From CAYVVT01 sp964454335 (lineage in GTDB: Bacteria > Fidelibacterota > UBA8477 > JABMPR01): a stretch of DNA of 64,000 bases. This document shows, piece by piece, positions 1 through 8,805 of the stretch. The notes below the pieces were generated by a model that worked only from the letters and a program-made list of their open reading frames with translations, ran no database searches and had not been told where the DNA came from. The number at the start of each line of letters is the position of its first letter. Within the stretch, counting starts at the first letter, position 1. Made by a program: the position numbers and the translations under genes. Location of the stretch: assembly GCA_964454335.1 (NCBI GenBank), contig CAYVVT010000008.1, positions 1 to 64,000 of the forward strand. The letters are read 5' to 3'.

Positions 1-487
1 GGAACTCGTCCTGTACGGCCACACCTCGACGATTAAGACCCACAATGAGTGTATTGGCCAGCCCCTTGCCGGCAGACAGTCGGGATTGATGCAGAGTGCG
101 GATGAGCATTCTGCCTACTCCTAGGAAGACGACCAGGGCTGTAGCATAGAAGACCAGGATGCTCTTGCCGAAGGTCACCGGATTGTCCAGGTCCACCGTG
201 ATGAGATAGATGAGGAAGATGCCGATGAAGACATACTTGGCGATGTTCAGGAACTCATCTGAACGTGAAATTGTACGGCCTACGGCATACATGGCGTTGA
301 TACCGAAGAGGAACACCCAGAACACGGTGAGGATGACGGCCGGATTGCCCATGTCAGACCACGCCAACTGGATAGTGTTCATGTACATCCCGGAGTGAAA
401 GCGGAGTACGAAAATGAGGATAAAAGCCAAATTGAACCCCAGAACATCGCTGATGAGCAGGGCTGTCCGTTCAAGCCAGCGCGGCAT
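1..487 (-). CDS. Polyprenyl-phosphate sugar-1-phosphate transferase, N-terminal part (cut by window edge)
   Basis: The frame opens with ATG at 487 and runs off the left edge, giving about 162 residues. Four hydrophobic segments (around residues 10-28, 45-65, 83-100 and 107-125) are followed by a basic loop and a hydrophobic strand, the layout of the membrane region and start of the CoA-binding-like domain of WbaP/CpsE-type initiating transferases. Such enzymes load the first sugar phosphate onto undecaprenyl phosphate at the inner membrane. GAGGAG lies 5 nt before the ATG, and the ATG overlaps the wbpD stop by one base (TAATG), so the two are translationally coupled. The catalytic C-terminal domain is outside the window, so the sugar cannot be inferred and the family call rests on topology and context. 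Confidence 0.72.
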   Translation of the reverse strand, partial: MPRWLERTALLISDVLGFNLAFILIFVLRFHSGMYMNTIQLAWSDMGNPAVILTVFWVFLFGINAMYAVGRTISRSDEFLNIAKYVFIGIFLIYLITVDLDNPVTFGKSILVFYATALVVFLGVGRMLIRTLHQSRLSAGKGLANTLIVGLNRRGVAVQDEF

Positions 488-1083
488 TAAGACTCCTCAG
501 ACCGGATCGTCTCTGAGTCGATCATGCGATAGTTCTCACATCCGTCATGACCACAGCTACCGAGACCTTCTGTATCAAAATTCAGACGATGCCCTCTCCG
601 GCAGACCCAGCCGATGATTCGAGCCGGCACACCCGCCAGCAGAGCATGATCGGGAACTTCGCGAGCCACGACTGCTCCGGCTCCGATGAACGCGTACCGA
701 CCGATGGTGTGACCACATATGATCGTGGCGTTTGCGCCGATACTGGCTGATTTCTTTACCAATGTTCTCTGGTAATGCTCGGTTCCGCGCTGTGGAAACT
801 CACTCCGGGGATTCATGATATTTGTGAACACCATTGACGGACCACAGAACACATAGTCCTCCAGTTCAACACCCTCATAAATGGAGACATTGTTCTGGAT
901 CTTCACCGAATTGCCGATCTTCACATGATTACCCACGTTCACATTCTGGCCGATGCTGACATTATCGCCGATGGTACTGCCGGACTGGATGTGCGAGAAG
1001 TGCCAGATACGAGTACCCTTGCCGATGGTGACATCCTCGTCGACATAGCTCGATTCGTGTACAAAGTATTCGTTATCGCCCAT
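487..1083 (-). CDS. wbpD: WbpD/WlbB-like N-acetyltransferase (left-handed beta-helix)
   Basis: This 198-residue protein consists largely of hexapeptide repeats of the left-handed beta-helix acyltransferase fold (repeats such as IGDNVS, IGQNVN, IGNSVK over residues 20-140). A short C-terminal extension contains cysteines (CRRGH and CGHDGC), a possible zinc-binding knuckle. WbpD/WlbB enzymes acetylate the 3-amino group of UDP-GlcNAc(3NH2)A, giving the 2,3-diacetamido uronic acid. The gene starts 8 nt after the WbpB-like dehydrogenase and overlaps the next gene by 1 nt, consistent with one transcript. The specific reaction is inferred from family resemblance plus WbpA, WbpB and WbpI homologues in the same locus; other sugar N-acetyltransferases share the fold. 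Confidence 0.8.
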   Translation of the reverse strand: MGDNEYFVHESSYVDEDVTIGKGTRIWHFSHIQSGSTIGDNVSIGQNVNVGNHVKIGNSVKIQNNVSIYEGVELEDYVFCGPSMVFTNIMNPRSEFPQRGTEHYQRTLVKKSASIGANATIICGHTIGRYAFIGAGAVVAREVPDHALLAGVPARIIGWVCRRGHRLNFDTEGLGSCGHDGCENYRMIDSETIRSEES

Positions 1084-1091
1084 GACAGCCT

Positions 1092-2120
1092 CTATGCGTC
1101 CAGCGGCAGTGAGATGCGTTTGCCTGTCTTTGCACTGCGATAGATAGCCATGACCAGTTCAACTGATTTCCGGCCGCCGCGGCCGTCGGTGAAAGGTGTT
1201 GAGCTGTCTCCATTCAGACTGGCTACCACATTCTCGTAGTAGGGTATGTGCCCGTAACCATAAACGGATTGAGGTTGATAGTTCACTGTTTCCAGCATGC
1301 GGTCATCGTCGTCGTAATCCTCGAATTCCCACTTTTCCACATGGTTCACGGCGACACCCCCCACCTTGGCCGTCCCCTTCTCCCCCAGAATGGTGATGGA
1401 ACCCTCAAAATTCTTTGGATAGGTCAACATGCTGACATTGATGGTTCCCAGCACGCCGTTACGGAACTTGATGATGGCCACACCGCTGTCCTCTGCCTCA
1501 ATGTTGCGGGCCATGGTGGCCGTACTGGCCATTACCGATTCGACATTACCGATGAGCCACTGCACTGCATCCACATAGTGGCTGGCCTGATTCAGGAAAG
1601 CGCCACCGTCGAACTCCCAGGTCCCGCGCCAGGGTGCCTGATCATAATAATCCTGTGGACGTGTCCAGAACACATTCGACTGGACCATGTAGATCTTTCC
1701 GAAGCGGCCCTTATCCACAGCCTTTTTCAGCAGTTGGAGTGTTGTATTCAGACGATTCTGCTTGACGACGAACAGTTCCACCCGATGTTTGTCACAGACC
1801 TGGATGAGGTCATCCGCACCTTTGAGATTGATGCTCATAGGTTTTTCTACGATGACATGGATCCCGTGCTCAGCAGCCAGGATCCCGTGTTGTGGATGCA
1901 ATCCACTTGGGGTGCAGATGGAGAGAATGTCCAATTCTTCCTTCGAGAGCATGTCCTCCAGTGATGTGTATACTTTCCCTCCGTACTCCTTTGAGGCAGC
2001 GAAAGCCCGTTCTTCGATGATGTCACAAACAGCCACCAGGTTGAGGTCTTCCCCACAATGTTTGATGGACTCAAAATGATTCTTGGAAATACGTCCGCAA
2101 CCAACCAGACCGATTCTCAT
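1092..2120 (-). CDS. wbpB: WbpB/WlbA-like Gfo/Idh/MocA oxidoreductase
   Basis: A 342-residue NAD-dependent oxidoreductase. The N-terminal Rossmann motif is GLVGCGRISKNH (residues 3-14); the family's EKP motif (IVEKPMS) and the segment WRGTWEFDGGAFLNQ with a following HYVDAVQWL are typical of WbpB/WlbA. These enzymes oxidise the 3-hydroxyl of UDP-GlcNAcA so that an aminotransferase (WbpE) can install nitrogen at C3. The start at 2120 is chosen because GTGGAGGA sits 4-5 nt before that ATG; a longer in-frame start at 2159 would run into the promoter-like sequence. The gene is transcribed away from wzi and seems to have its own promoter. Confidence 0.84.
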   Translation of the reverse strand: MRIGLVGCGRISKNHFESIKHCGEDLNLVAVCDIIEERAFAASKEYGGKVYTSLEDMLSKEELDILSICTPSGLHPQHGILAAEHGIHVIVEKPMSINLKGADDLIQVCDKHRVELFVVKQNRLNTTLQLLKKAVDKGRFGKIYMVQSNVFWTRPQDYYDQAPWRGTWEFDGGAFLNQASHYVDAVQWLIGNVESVMASTATMARNIEAEDSGVAIIKFRNGVLGTINVSMLTYPKNFEGSITILGEKGTAKVGGVAVNHVEKWEFEDYDDDDRMLETVNYQPQSVYGYGHIPYYENVVASLNGDSSTPFTDGRGGRKSVELVMAIYRSAKTGKRISLPLDA

Positions 2121-2145
2121 GCAATCCTCCACTAAAAGCGGCTCA

Positions 2146-2173
2146 AATATAGTCGGCACATGGGTGTTTCAAA
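2146..2173 (-). promoter_or_regulatory. Predicted promoter of the wbpB-wbpD-pgt unit
   Basis: On the minus strand TATATT (2146-2151) is preceded by TTTGAA (2168-2173), 16 nt away, an acceptable sigma-70-like pair. The -10 box and its flanks (GCCGAC before it, CGCTTTT five bases after it) recur at the ugd promoter and in part upstream of cmk. The predicted transcript start would be about 20 nt before the wbpB ribosome-binding site. Seen by eye only. Confidence 0.5.
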
Positions 2174-2253
2174 ATGCCCACTGTGTGCGATCCGAAGGTC
2201 GAGAACCACGAACTAAATGCTGCACCCTTGGAGATTCTGCTTAATTTCCCGGC

Positions 2254-3882
2254 ATGCTGATGTGGATCCCTCGCAAACTCAAGCCAGTATTGATACTGAC
2301 AGCCATGGTAATCGTTCCTGTATTCCTCATGGCACAGGACGTCCCTGTACCGCTGGGACATCCGGTATATTCCTTCCTGGATCGCGAGATCACCCTGGGG
2401 AAGGTGAGTGGGTTGAGTCTCGGAATGCGACCCTACACCTGGAACGAGATCCAGACTGCCCTGGAATCACTTGACCGGTCTTTAGCTCCCAATGCCGGCG
2501 AGCGGGATCTATTGAAGAGATACCTCGCTGAGTTCAAGCTCGAAAATACTCGACCCGGTTTGACTGGACCCTGGCAGAAGGATAAATGGCGTGACCTGGG
2601 TTCACATGTGCGCAGCACCGGAATAGAGGACAAATTTCCACATTTCATCACCTATCGCGATGCAGAGATCCTGGGTTGGGTGGATTGGCAGGAGTCGGTA
2701 CGAATGGAGTCCGATGGCGAACATGTACGCCCATTGTACAAGGACCAACTCACTTTCCAGGGCAGTATCGCGGACAGGATCTCATTCCTCACTGAATTCA
2801 CAGAACACCGGCTGGGATACCAGGAAGGCTTCGTGCCTGCCTTACCACCAGAATATAAACAGGGTTTCCTGCTGGTTCATTCTGAGACCCAGTGGCGGAT
2901 CTGGGATCACAATCGTTCCACCCTGAGGCTTTCCGGCGATCACCTTGACTTCGAGATCAGTAAAGAGCAGATCTACTGGGGATTTTCACGGAACGACTCA
3001 CCCATCCTGTCGGCTCAAACTGCTTCCTATCCATTCCTGGGCTTGAGATTCAAGTATCGCGGTCTGAGGATCATGTCCTTTAACGGCCAGTTGCTGCCTG
3101 TGAACGATCCCGAACGTGAACAGGATATCCCCGAGAAAAATATCGCAGGTCATCGAGTTGAATTAGCATTTAGCAAGACTTTTACCATGAGCTTCACCGA
3201 GATGGTGATTTATGCCAATCGGCCGCCGGAACTGGGCTACCTCATTCCGGTAAACGCATTCTTCACTGAAGAACATCTGCTGGGGGACCGGGACAATACC
3301 CTTATGGCGCTGGAGGCCAGTTGGTTACCATTGCCTGGTCTCAGGGCTTATGGCACATTTTTCTGGGATGACATTTCCTGGTTTCAGGTATTTGACACCT
3401 GGTGGGGCAGCAAATTCCTGGTGCAGGCAGGTTTGCACTGGGTCTTCAGTTCAAATCCTGCTATTCCTGATGTTCGCCTTGAGCTGAGTGCAGCAAGACC
3501 ATGGGTGTACACCCACGGTGATTCAATCAACACCTTCACACATGCAGAGCATGGTCTGGGTTTCCCCCTGGGTCCAAATTCACAGCAGCTGAGCTTGGTT
3601 ACCAGCATCCATCCCCTGCCCCGACTGAATATCGAAGCAAAACTGGAAAATCAAGTGAAGGGCAGCGGTCTCGGAAGTGATCCCCTTGATAATTACAATG
3701 ACCGTGATAAGGACCTTGATTGGGAAACGACCTGGCTCATGGGTGATTTGACAAGATCAAGCAATTTGTATTTCTCCGCCAGGTATTTACTAAATACAGT
3801 TCTATCCCTGCATGGCAGGATCGGATATGATTCAGCCGGAGAGCAACTGTGGGTATATCTGGGTGGTCAGTTCAACTGGTAG
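2254..3882 (+). CDS. wzi: Capsule assembly Wzi family outer-membrane protein
   Basis: A 542-residue exported protein. An N-terminal signal peptide (basic RKLK, hydrophobic core, probable cleavage after LMA around residue 28) is followed by the helical region beginning PVYSFLDRE, typical of Wzi. The middle contains the family signature around residues 315-370: EMVIYANRPPELGYLIP, then GDRDNTLMALE and a region ending in FFWDD. Alternating strands reach to a C-terminal FNW, as expected for an outer-membrane beta-barrel. Wzi proteins act as surface lectins that help anchor and organise capsule. The gene is the only plus-strand gene in the polysaccharide locus, between the methyltransferase and wbpB genes. 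A matching -35/-10 pair was not obvious upstream. Confidence 0.85.
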   Translation: MLMWIPRKLKPVLILTAMVIVPVFLMAQDVPVPLGHPVYSFLDREITLGKVSGLSLGMRPYTWNEIQTALESLDRSLAPNAGERDLLKRYLAEFKLENTRPGLTGPWQKDKWRDLGSHVRSTGIEDKFPHFITYRDAEILGWVDWQESVRMESDGEHVRPLYKDQLTFQGSIADRISFLTEFTEHRLGYQEGFVPALPPEYKQGFLLVHSETQWRIWDHNRSTLRLSGDHLDFEISKEQIYWGFSRNDSPILSAQTASYPFLGLRFKYRGLRIMSFNGQLLPVNDPEREQDIPEKNIAGHRVELAFSKTFTMSFTEMVIYANRPPELGYLIPVNAFFTEEHLLGDRDNTLMALEASWLPLPGLRAYGTFFWDDISWFQVFDTWWGSKFLVQAGLHWVFSSNPAIPDVRLELSAARPWVYTHGDSINTFTHAEHGLGFPLGPNSQQLSLVTSIHPLPRLNIEAKLENQVKGSGLGSDPLDNYNDRDKDLDWETTWLMGDLTRSSNLYFSARYLLNTVLSLHGRIGYDSAGEQLWVYLGGQFNW

Positions 3883-3972
3883 ACCGTTTAGAGATGTCAT
3901 TCGTCATAATAACGACAACACCTGATGCTCAGCACCCCCCGATTTAAGTCCCCCGAATCTCATGCAAATAAA

Positions 3973-4695
3973 TCATTCAGGTTTACTGGCACGAACCCAG
4001 AGGAATCCTTCTTCCCCAGGTCTGTAGCTTAAATCACCATTAAAAAAGGGGGCATAGAGATCATCGCTGGGACCTGGTTCGGTGACGCGGTAGGATTGGA
4101 TCTGGAGTTTGTCAAGCAGGTGGGTTTTCACCATGTCCTCGTTCAACCGTTGTGGTTCATTGGGTGAGGCCGGTTCCTCCAGGTTGAAACTACCGATAAA
4201 TGTCCCGCCTGGTTTCATTATCCTGATCAGTTCGGCGCACATGAGGGGGAAATCATTTACGTGGTCAATTGCATTCAGGGTAAACAGCACATCCACAAAG
4301 TTGGAAGGTAATGGTATGACCTTCTCTGTTGATTTCACATAGATCATGTCATGAGAAACGATATTACTGGTGAACTCGTCTGCATAGCGATCGGCGAGTA
4401 CATCGATCCCGATCCTCAGCCGCGCCGGCTGAGCCCAGGCAAGGCTTCCCCGGGGTCCACATCCGAAATCAGCCACTACCATACCGGAAATGAAACCGTC
4501 ATCGGATTCCTCTGCCATTCCAAGCATCAGTTTCCGGTAATGCCCATTCTTGAAAACACCATTATCGAGCTTGATCCTGCTCTTCCAGAATGAGAGGGCT
4601 GCAGAATTCTTACTTATGAACAACGCCATTATGGGACGCACCACCTTCTGCAACGAATCAGGGATGATTTTCTTCAATATCTGTTTCACCGGCAT
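3973..4695 (-). CDS. Class I SAM-dependent methyltransferase
   Basis: About 240 residues. The SAM-binding motif is VVADFGCGPRGSL (near residue 75), followed by an acidic strand end (IGIDVLADRY), a motif IV region FTLNAIDHVNDFP and the post-motif MKPGGTFIGSF, all typical of class I methyltransferases (Methyltransf_11 type). In this locus it probably methylates a sugar or sugar nucleotide, but nothing in the sequence fixes the substrate. The start is ATG 4695 or the TTG just before it (4698); the AGGAG inside the preceding gene's last codons serves either. It follows the 2-epimerase by only a few bases and is last on the minus strand before wzi. Confidence 0.75.
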   Translation of the reverse strand: MPVKQILKKIIPDSLQKVVRPIMALFISKNSAALSFWKSRIKLDNGVFKNGHYRKLMLGMAEESDDGFISGMVVADFGCGPRGSLAWAQPARLRIGIDVLADRYADEFTSNIVSHDMIYVKSTEKVIPLPSNFVDVLFTLNAIDHVNDFPLMCAELIRIMKPGGTFIGSFNLEEPASPNEPQRLNEDMVKTHLLDKLQIQSYRVTEPGPSDDLYAPFFNGDLSYRPGEEGFLWVRASKPE

Positions 4696-4700
4696 CAACC

Positions 4701-5825
4701 TTACTCCTTTTCTACTCCAGCTGTAGCGGTCCCACTCAGGATCTCAGCAATACGTTTTGAGGCTTGTCCATCACCATAATGAGGTAGCCAGCGATCCGGA
4801 ATCTCGAATTCAGCGATCTGGGTAGGTAGATCCTCTATATTGTCATAATTCAGTATGTTCCATCCATCCTCTACAGTCTCGATCCATTCCGTTTCAGTTC
4901 TGAGTGTGATGCAGGGAGTTCTGTGCAGATAGGCTTCTTTCTGAACGCCACCACTATCTGTCAGGATCAACTGTGCCCGGGATTCTAATAGCAACATGTC
5001 AAGATACCCTACCGGATCGATGAGCCTCAGACCTGATCCGAAGGTCTTGTGTGAGAGTGTAGTTAAAGCGCGGCGAGTCCTCGGATGGACCGGAAACACG
5101 ATCGGGAGTGCCAGATCTGATAACTTCTCCAGAATGGATCTGATACGGTGGATCTGATCTGCATTGGAGGGCCGATGAATGGTCAGTAGTAGGAAATCAT
5201 GCTCCAAGAGCTCGAGCCTGTTGAGGATCTGCGATTTTTGTTTTGCGACGGCACTATAATGGAGCAGTGAATCGACCATGACATCCCCGGTTAAATGCAC
5301 ACCAGTCTGGATGCCTTCCATCACGAGGTTCTTCACCGCGGTTTCAGTTGGACAGAAGAGTAGATCAGAAATCACATCTGAGACCGTACGATTAATCTCT
5401 TCGGGCATATCTCGATTGAAGGATCTGAGTCCTGACTCAATATGTGCTACCGGAATATTCAATTTCGCTGCTGCCAGGGCACCAGCCAAGGTAGCATTCG
5501 TGTCACCATATACCAGGACACGAACCGGCTTTTCCTTCAGAAGCACATTTTCGATCCCGATAAGACTGGCGGCAGTCTGCTGTGCGTGCGTACCTGAGCC
5601 TACACCAAGATTGTACTGCGGTTGAGGGATTCCCATTTCTTCAAAGAACACCTCTGACATATTTTCATCATAGTGCTGACCGGTATGCACCAGGATATCG
5701 TTAATGCCCGCTACCCGCAGCGCAGCAGTGACCACACTCGCCTTGATAAACTGAGGCCGAGCACCAATGATCGACACGATTTTTGGATTATGATTTCTTT
5801 CCACAGCAGCAGGTACCTTGATCAT
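4701..5825 (-). CDS. wbpI: WbpI-like non-hydrolysing UDP-sugar 2-epimerase
   Basis: A 374-residue member of the WecB/WbpI family with the GT-B-like fold. It has SIIGARPQFIKAS at residues 18-30, HTGQHYDENMSEVFFEE, the catalytic-region HIESGLRSFNRDMPEEINR, and LTDSGGVQKEAYL with downstream TEWIETV. The form GARPQFIKA together with DENMS is what WbpI-type enzymes carry, whereas WecB usually has GTRPEAIK. WbpI converts UDP-GlcNAc(3NAc)A to UDP-ManNAc(3NAc)A. With WbpA, B and D relatives in the same locus this is the favoured role; ordinary UDP-GlcNAc 2-epimerase activity remains possible. It starts 10 nt after the GT2 gene's stop. Confidence 0.82.
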   Translation of the reverse strand: MIKVPAAVERNHNPKIVSIIGARPQFIKASVVTAALRVAGINDILVHTGQHYDENMSEVFFEEMGIPQPQYNLGVGSGTHAQQTAASLIGIENVLLKEKPVRVLVYGDTNATLAGALAAAKLNIPVAHIESGLRSFNRDMPEEINRTVSDVISDLLFCPTETAVKNLVMEGIQTGVHLTGDVMVDSLLHYSAVAKQKSQILNRLELLEHDFLLLTIHRPSNADQIHRIRSILEKLSDLALPIVFPVHPRTRRALTTLSHKTFGSGLRLIDPVGYLDMLLLESRAQLILTDSGGVQKEAYLHRTPCITLRTETEWIETVEDGWNILNYDNIEDLPTQIAEFEIPDRWLPHYGDGQASKRIAEILSGTATAGVEKE

Positions 5826-5835
5826 TCAGTCCAAA

Positions 5836-6642
5836 TCAGCGAAAATGACGGTAACCAAATTCGCGGATCTTCAGTGGCATTAATCGGAAAAGTATAGCTA
5901 GCATCTTCAGTGCATTCAGTCTTGGGGACAAAGTATTATAGCTGTATCGGGCTTTGACCTGGCGCCAAACAGCACTCATTTGGGATCGTTTCCGGATCAT
6001 CTCATCTGTTCTAAAATACAGCACTACTTCAGACAGGTTCGCTACGGCTATTTTGTGCTTGAAAACCCGCGCCCAAAGTTCAAGATCCTGGTCCGTTAAA
6101 AATCTCTCGTTATACAATCCGATCTGTTCGAATACGCTCTTCCGAAAGACCGTGGTGGCATGTATGAATGGATTGCGGTAGTGAAACCAGTTTTCCATCT
6201 CCTGTGGATCCGTGGGCATCTCCTTCAGTTCGCCCTTCTCCTTCTCGGAACTTGAGGCAAATTCCACAGCCCAACCACCGATGATCTGTACTTCAGAATG
6301 TTTTTGAAGGTACCGGACCTGCTTCTCCAGGCGCATGGGATGGGCCACATCGTCAGAATCCATCCGCGCATATAATGTGGTCTCACACGCCAGGATACTC
6401 CTGTTCAGTGCTGCAGGCAATCCCTTCTCGGGAACATGAATCCTCTGGATCTGCATCCGGTCCGCAGAGACCCCCTGGACATATTCTTTCAATTCTGTGC
6501 TCACATCCCCATTCTGAACCAGCATGAGTGTGGATGGTGGATATGATTGACCCAAGATGGATTCCACAGCTTCACGCAGATGGTCAACTTGTGTACCATG
6601 GTGGTATGGAATTGCTACGGTAAGCTCTTCTATCCTGGGCAT
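5836..6642 (-). CDS. GT2 family glycosyltransferase (AmsE-like)
   Basis: A 268-residue GT-A glycosyltransferase. The N-terminal strand LTVAIPYHHG starts the nucleotide-binding half, and ARMDSDD (near residue 94) is the metal-binding DxD motif. FRKSVFEQIGLYNERFLTDQDLELWARV is the acceptor-side signature with the ED-like catalytic region seen in AmsE/WcaA-type enzymes. No membrane segment is evident, so it is probably cytosolic or peripheral. It likely adds one sugar of the repeat unit. Neighbours are another GT2 gene upstream (59 nt gap) and wbpI downstream. Donor and acceptor cannot be deduced. Confidence 0.82.
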   Translation of the reverse strand: MPRIEELTVAIPYHHGTQVDHLREAVESILGQSYPPSTLMLVQNGDVSTELKEYVQGVSADRMQIQRIHVPEKGLPAALNRSILACETTLYARMDSDDVAHPMRLEKQVRYLQKHSEVQIIGGWAVEFASSSEKEKGELKEMPTDPQEMENWFHYRNPFIHATTVFRKSVFEQIGLYNERFLTDQDLELWARVFKHKIAVANLSEVVLYFRTDEMIRKRSQMSAVWRQVKARYSYNTLSPRLNALKMLAILFRLMPLKIREFGYRHFR

Positions 6643-6701
6643 ATCGAATTATTCTCTATTTGCGGCGCCTGTCGGCATAATAGATAGTAGCATATCGTGT
6701 A

Positions 6702-7598
6702 TTACCAACCACTCAGAAATCTGTAAAGTATTTTCCATATCCAATAGAGCAAAGGGTTTGAGAATGCAGTATACCTGAGTCTTTCTTTCAGCGGAAATCC
6801 ACGCAGGAACAGCAGTCTCATTAGGGCAGAGGATCGGCGCAGCTCTTCTGCGCGTAGATACCGCTGAAGTGTCTCTTTCTGCATATCGCTGAGCACGTCA
6901 GAGTAGCGATGAAGAAAGAGACTACGCCCCTCATTCCTCCGCTGGGTTTGCCGGGACCTGTCACTGAAGGATAATGTGTGAGGGACACTGTTCAACTCAT
7001 GGATACGGTAGTAGTATGAGATCTCTGGGATATGCTCGATATTCTCAGCGAAACATTTAATATGCTCTACACACCAAATGTCCTCGTTTCCCAACGTTTC
7101 CGGAATTGGAAATATCCTTTCCGCCAACTCATGTTCGAATAGGATGGTCCCACCACTGAAAGTACCGCGTTTTCCCACTTTGGGTACGATCCGGCCATCG
7201 AATTTCGGGATCTCTGAAACCATTTTCAGCCTGGCAACAGAAGCAGAGCCCTTTGGTGTGTCCAATAGGGGTTTGATACGATTTGCGAGACTCTCGAGGG
7301 GTAGGTAATCATCACCTCCCAGCAATGTTACGAAGCGACCATCGGCGTGCTCATAGGCTGTGTTGAAGGCATTGATCTTTCCCAATTTCAGGCCTTCTTC
7401 AATGACAATGATCCGAGGATCATCCTCCGCCTCCAGATGGGCTATCTCCATACTACGGTCAGTGCTCAGATCATCTACGATTATCATTTGTAGATTTTGG
7501 TAGGTCTGGTTACGAACGCTGCGGATGGCCTCGGCTATATAGTTCTCCTCGTTGTATACCGCCACCAGGATGGAGATCTTATGAGTGGATTCGATCAG
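6702..7598 (-). CDS. GT2 family glycosyltransferase with probable CTG start
   Basis: The GT-A domain begins ISILVAVYNEENYIAEAIRSV; IIVDDLSTD and TLLGGDDYL provide the nucleotide- and metal-binding acidic motifs, and GNEDIWCVEHIK is the catalytic-side acidic segment. A weakly hydrophobic stretch closes the protein (LLYWIWKILYRFL). No ATG, GTG or TTG lies close before the domain; the nearest ATG (7664) is deep inside the polymerase gene and adds an uncharacteristic tail. AGGAGG at 7605-7610 is 6 nt before an in-frame CTG at 7598, which I take as the start (298 residues). The start would then overlap the end of the polymerase gene by 20 nt. Product class is sure; start is not. Confidence 0.8.
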   Translation of the reverse strand: MIESTHKISILVAVYNEENYIAEAIRSVRNQTYQNLQMIIVDDLSTDRSMEIAHLEAEDDPRIIVIEEGLKLGKINAFNTAYEHADGRFVTLLGGDDYLPLESLANRIKPLLDTPKGSASVARLKMVSEIPKFDGRIVPKVGKRGTFSGGTILFEHELAERIFPIPETLGNEDIWCVEHIKCFAENIEHIPEISYYYRIHELNSVPHTLSFSDRSRQTQRRNEGRSLFLHRYSDVLSDMQKETLQRYLRAEELRRSSALMRLLFLRGFPLKERLRYTAFSNPLLYWIWKILYRFLSGW

Positions 7599-8805
7599 GG
7601 TCCGCCTCCTTTGCTCGCATCCAGAGCGTGTATACCGGGATGAAACACATCCAGATATAGGCATGGTGGAACGTACGTGCCCAGATGATCTCGAGTAGCA
7701 GAAAGGTCATGATATAGAATATGAAATCCCAGTTCCGCTCCAATCTCGATGTCCACCAAACGACGAAGGTTTTGGAATAATAGATCACTACAGTTATTAC
7801 AAAAACCAAGAAGGGGATCAGTCCGAATTGCCTCCAGAAAGCAAGGTAACTGTGAATATACCGGCCTGTCTCACCTTCGTATTCGATGATATCCCCCATG
7901 AAGGTACCCAGAAACCACTCCTGCTTTATCGCCTGCCAACCCGCTTGCATGAATCCAAAACGCATCCTTGCTGAGGCATCATCTCCGCCAAGGATGATCC
8001 TGAACATTCTCTCATTCTGTAGATCTGAACTATAGGCAAGCAGCATGAAAAATCCCGCTCCCAGAAGGAGCATAAAGAAACGTCTGTTCTCCTTGAACAG
8101 ATAGAGCAGATACACAAAGATGAAAAAGTACAATGCTGTTCGAGAGAGCAGTGTGAACAGCACGAGAATGCCGAGGAGGAAGATCGCATGCCTCAGGATC
8201 CGGTTTTCCACATTCAATGCAACCATGATTGACAGCAGGGCGAAGCTGTCAGCCAGCATCAGATAGATCAGTGGTCCACTCAGAATTATTGCAAACACCG
8301 TGACGTTGCTGAAAGCCATAGACAGTGAGAGTACGGCCATGGAAGCCCAGAGCATCAGGAGTACAACCAGCCATTTCCGATTGTCCAGTATCTCGAACAG
8401 ATAGGCGCCGACGGCAAACCACATAGAATATCCAATCAGGGATCTCGAGATGACCTTGAAATAAGTGATAAATCCTTCGTGGCCCACATTGATCACCCAT
8501 GGCATTGAGAATACCTGCAGCAGAACGACATACAGCAGTGCAAAGAAAATCAACGGAAGCGATGTAAAATTCCATTCATCATAGCGCAGGACCAGAACAG
8601 CGAGAAACATCATGAGCAACAATAGCATGATAAATGACATATTGATCCGCGGTACTCCCAGGACCTGTTCCGCATACTTGTAGAATGGCTGGAGGGCAAT
8701 ATTGGCTACCAGAAACGCGGCTGCGATGTTCATTGTCACCGCTCTCCAGTTAATGAAGTAGCGATTAGAGGGTATTGCTGCTATGATCCGTTCAACTGCG
8801 ACCAC
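7579..8805 (-). CDS. Wzy-like O-antigen/capsule polymerase (multi-pass membrane protein)
   Basis: A 408-residue integral membrane protein with about ten to twelve hydrophobic segments, for example residues 25-45, 58-75, 83-100 and 185-240. A large loop near residues 270-320 lies between late helices, which is the usual Wzy/WaaL layout. These proteins have little sequence conservation; the call rests on topology, length and position between flippase and glycosyltransferases. The start is GTG at 8805 with GGAGG 7 nt upstream; the gene overlaps the flippase stop by 14 nt. It would polymerise repeat units on the periplasmic face. A ligase of the WaaL type is the alternative. Confidence 0.7.
   Translation of the reverse strand: MVAVERIIAAIPSNRYFINWRAVTMNIAAAFLVANIALQPFYKYAEQVLGVPRINMSFIMLLLLMMFLAVLVLRYDEWNFTSLPLIFFALLYVVLLQVFSMPWVINVGHEGFITYFKVISRSLIGYSMWFAVGAYLFEILDNRKWLVVLLMLWASMAVLSLSMAFSNVTVFAIILSGPLIYLMLADSFALLSIMVALNVENRILRHAIFLLGILVLFTLLSRTALYFFIFVYLLYLFKENRRFFMLLLGAGFFMLLAYSSDLQNERMFRIILGGDDASARMRFGFMQAGWQAIKQEWFLGTFMGDIIEYEGETGRYIHSYLAFWRQFGLIPFLVFVITVVIYYSKTFVVWWTSRLERNWDFIFYIMTFLLLEIIWARTFHHAYIWMCFIPVYTLWMRAKEADPDRIHS

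Noticed and set aside
1248..1964. 238-codon plus-strand frame inside wbpB
   Set aside because: Shadow of the oxidoreductase on the other strand; low-confidence composition and no upstream signal.
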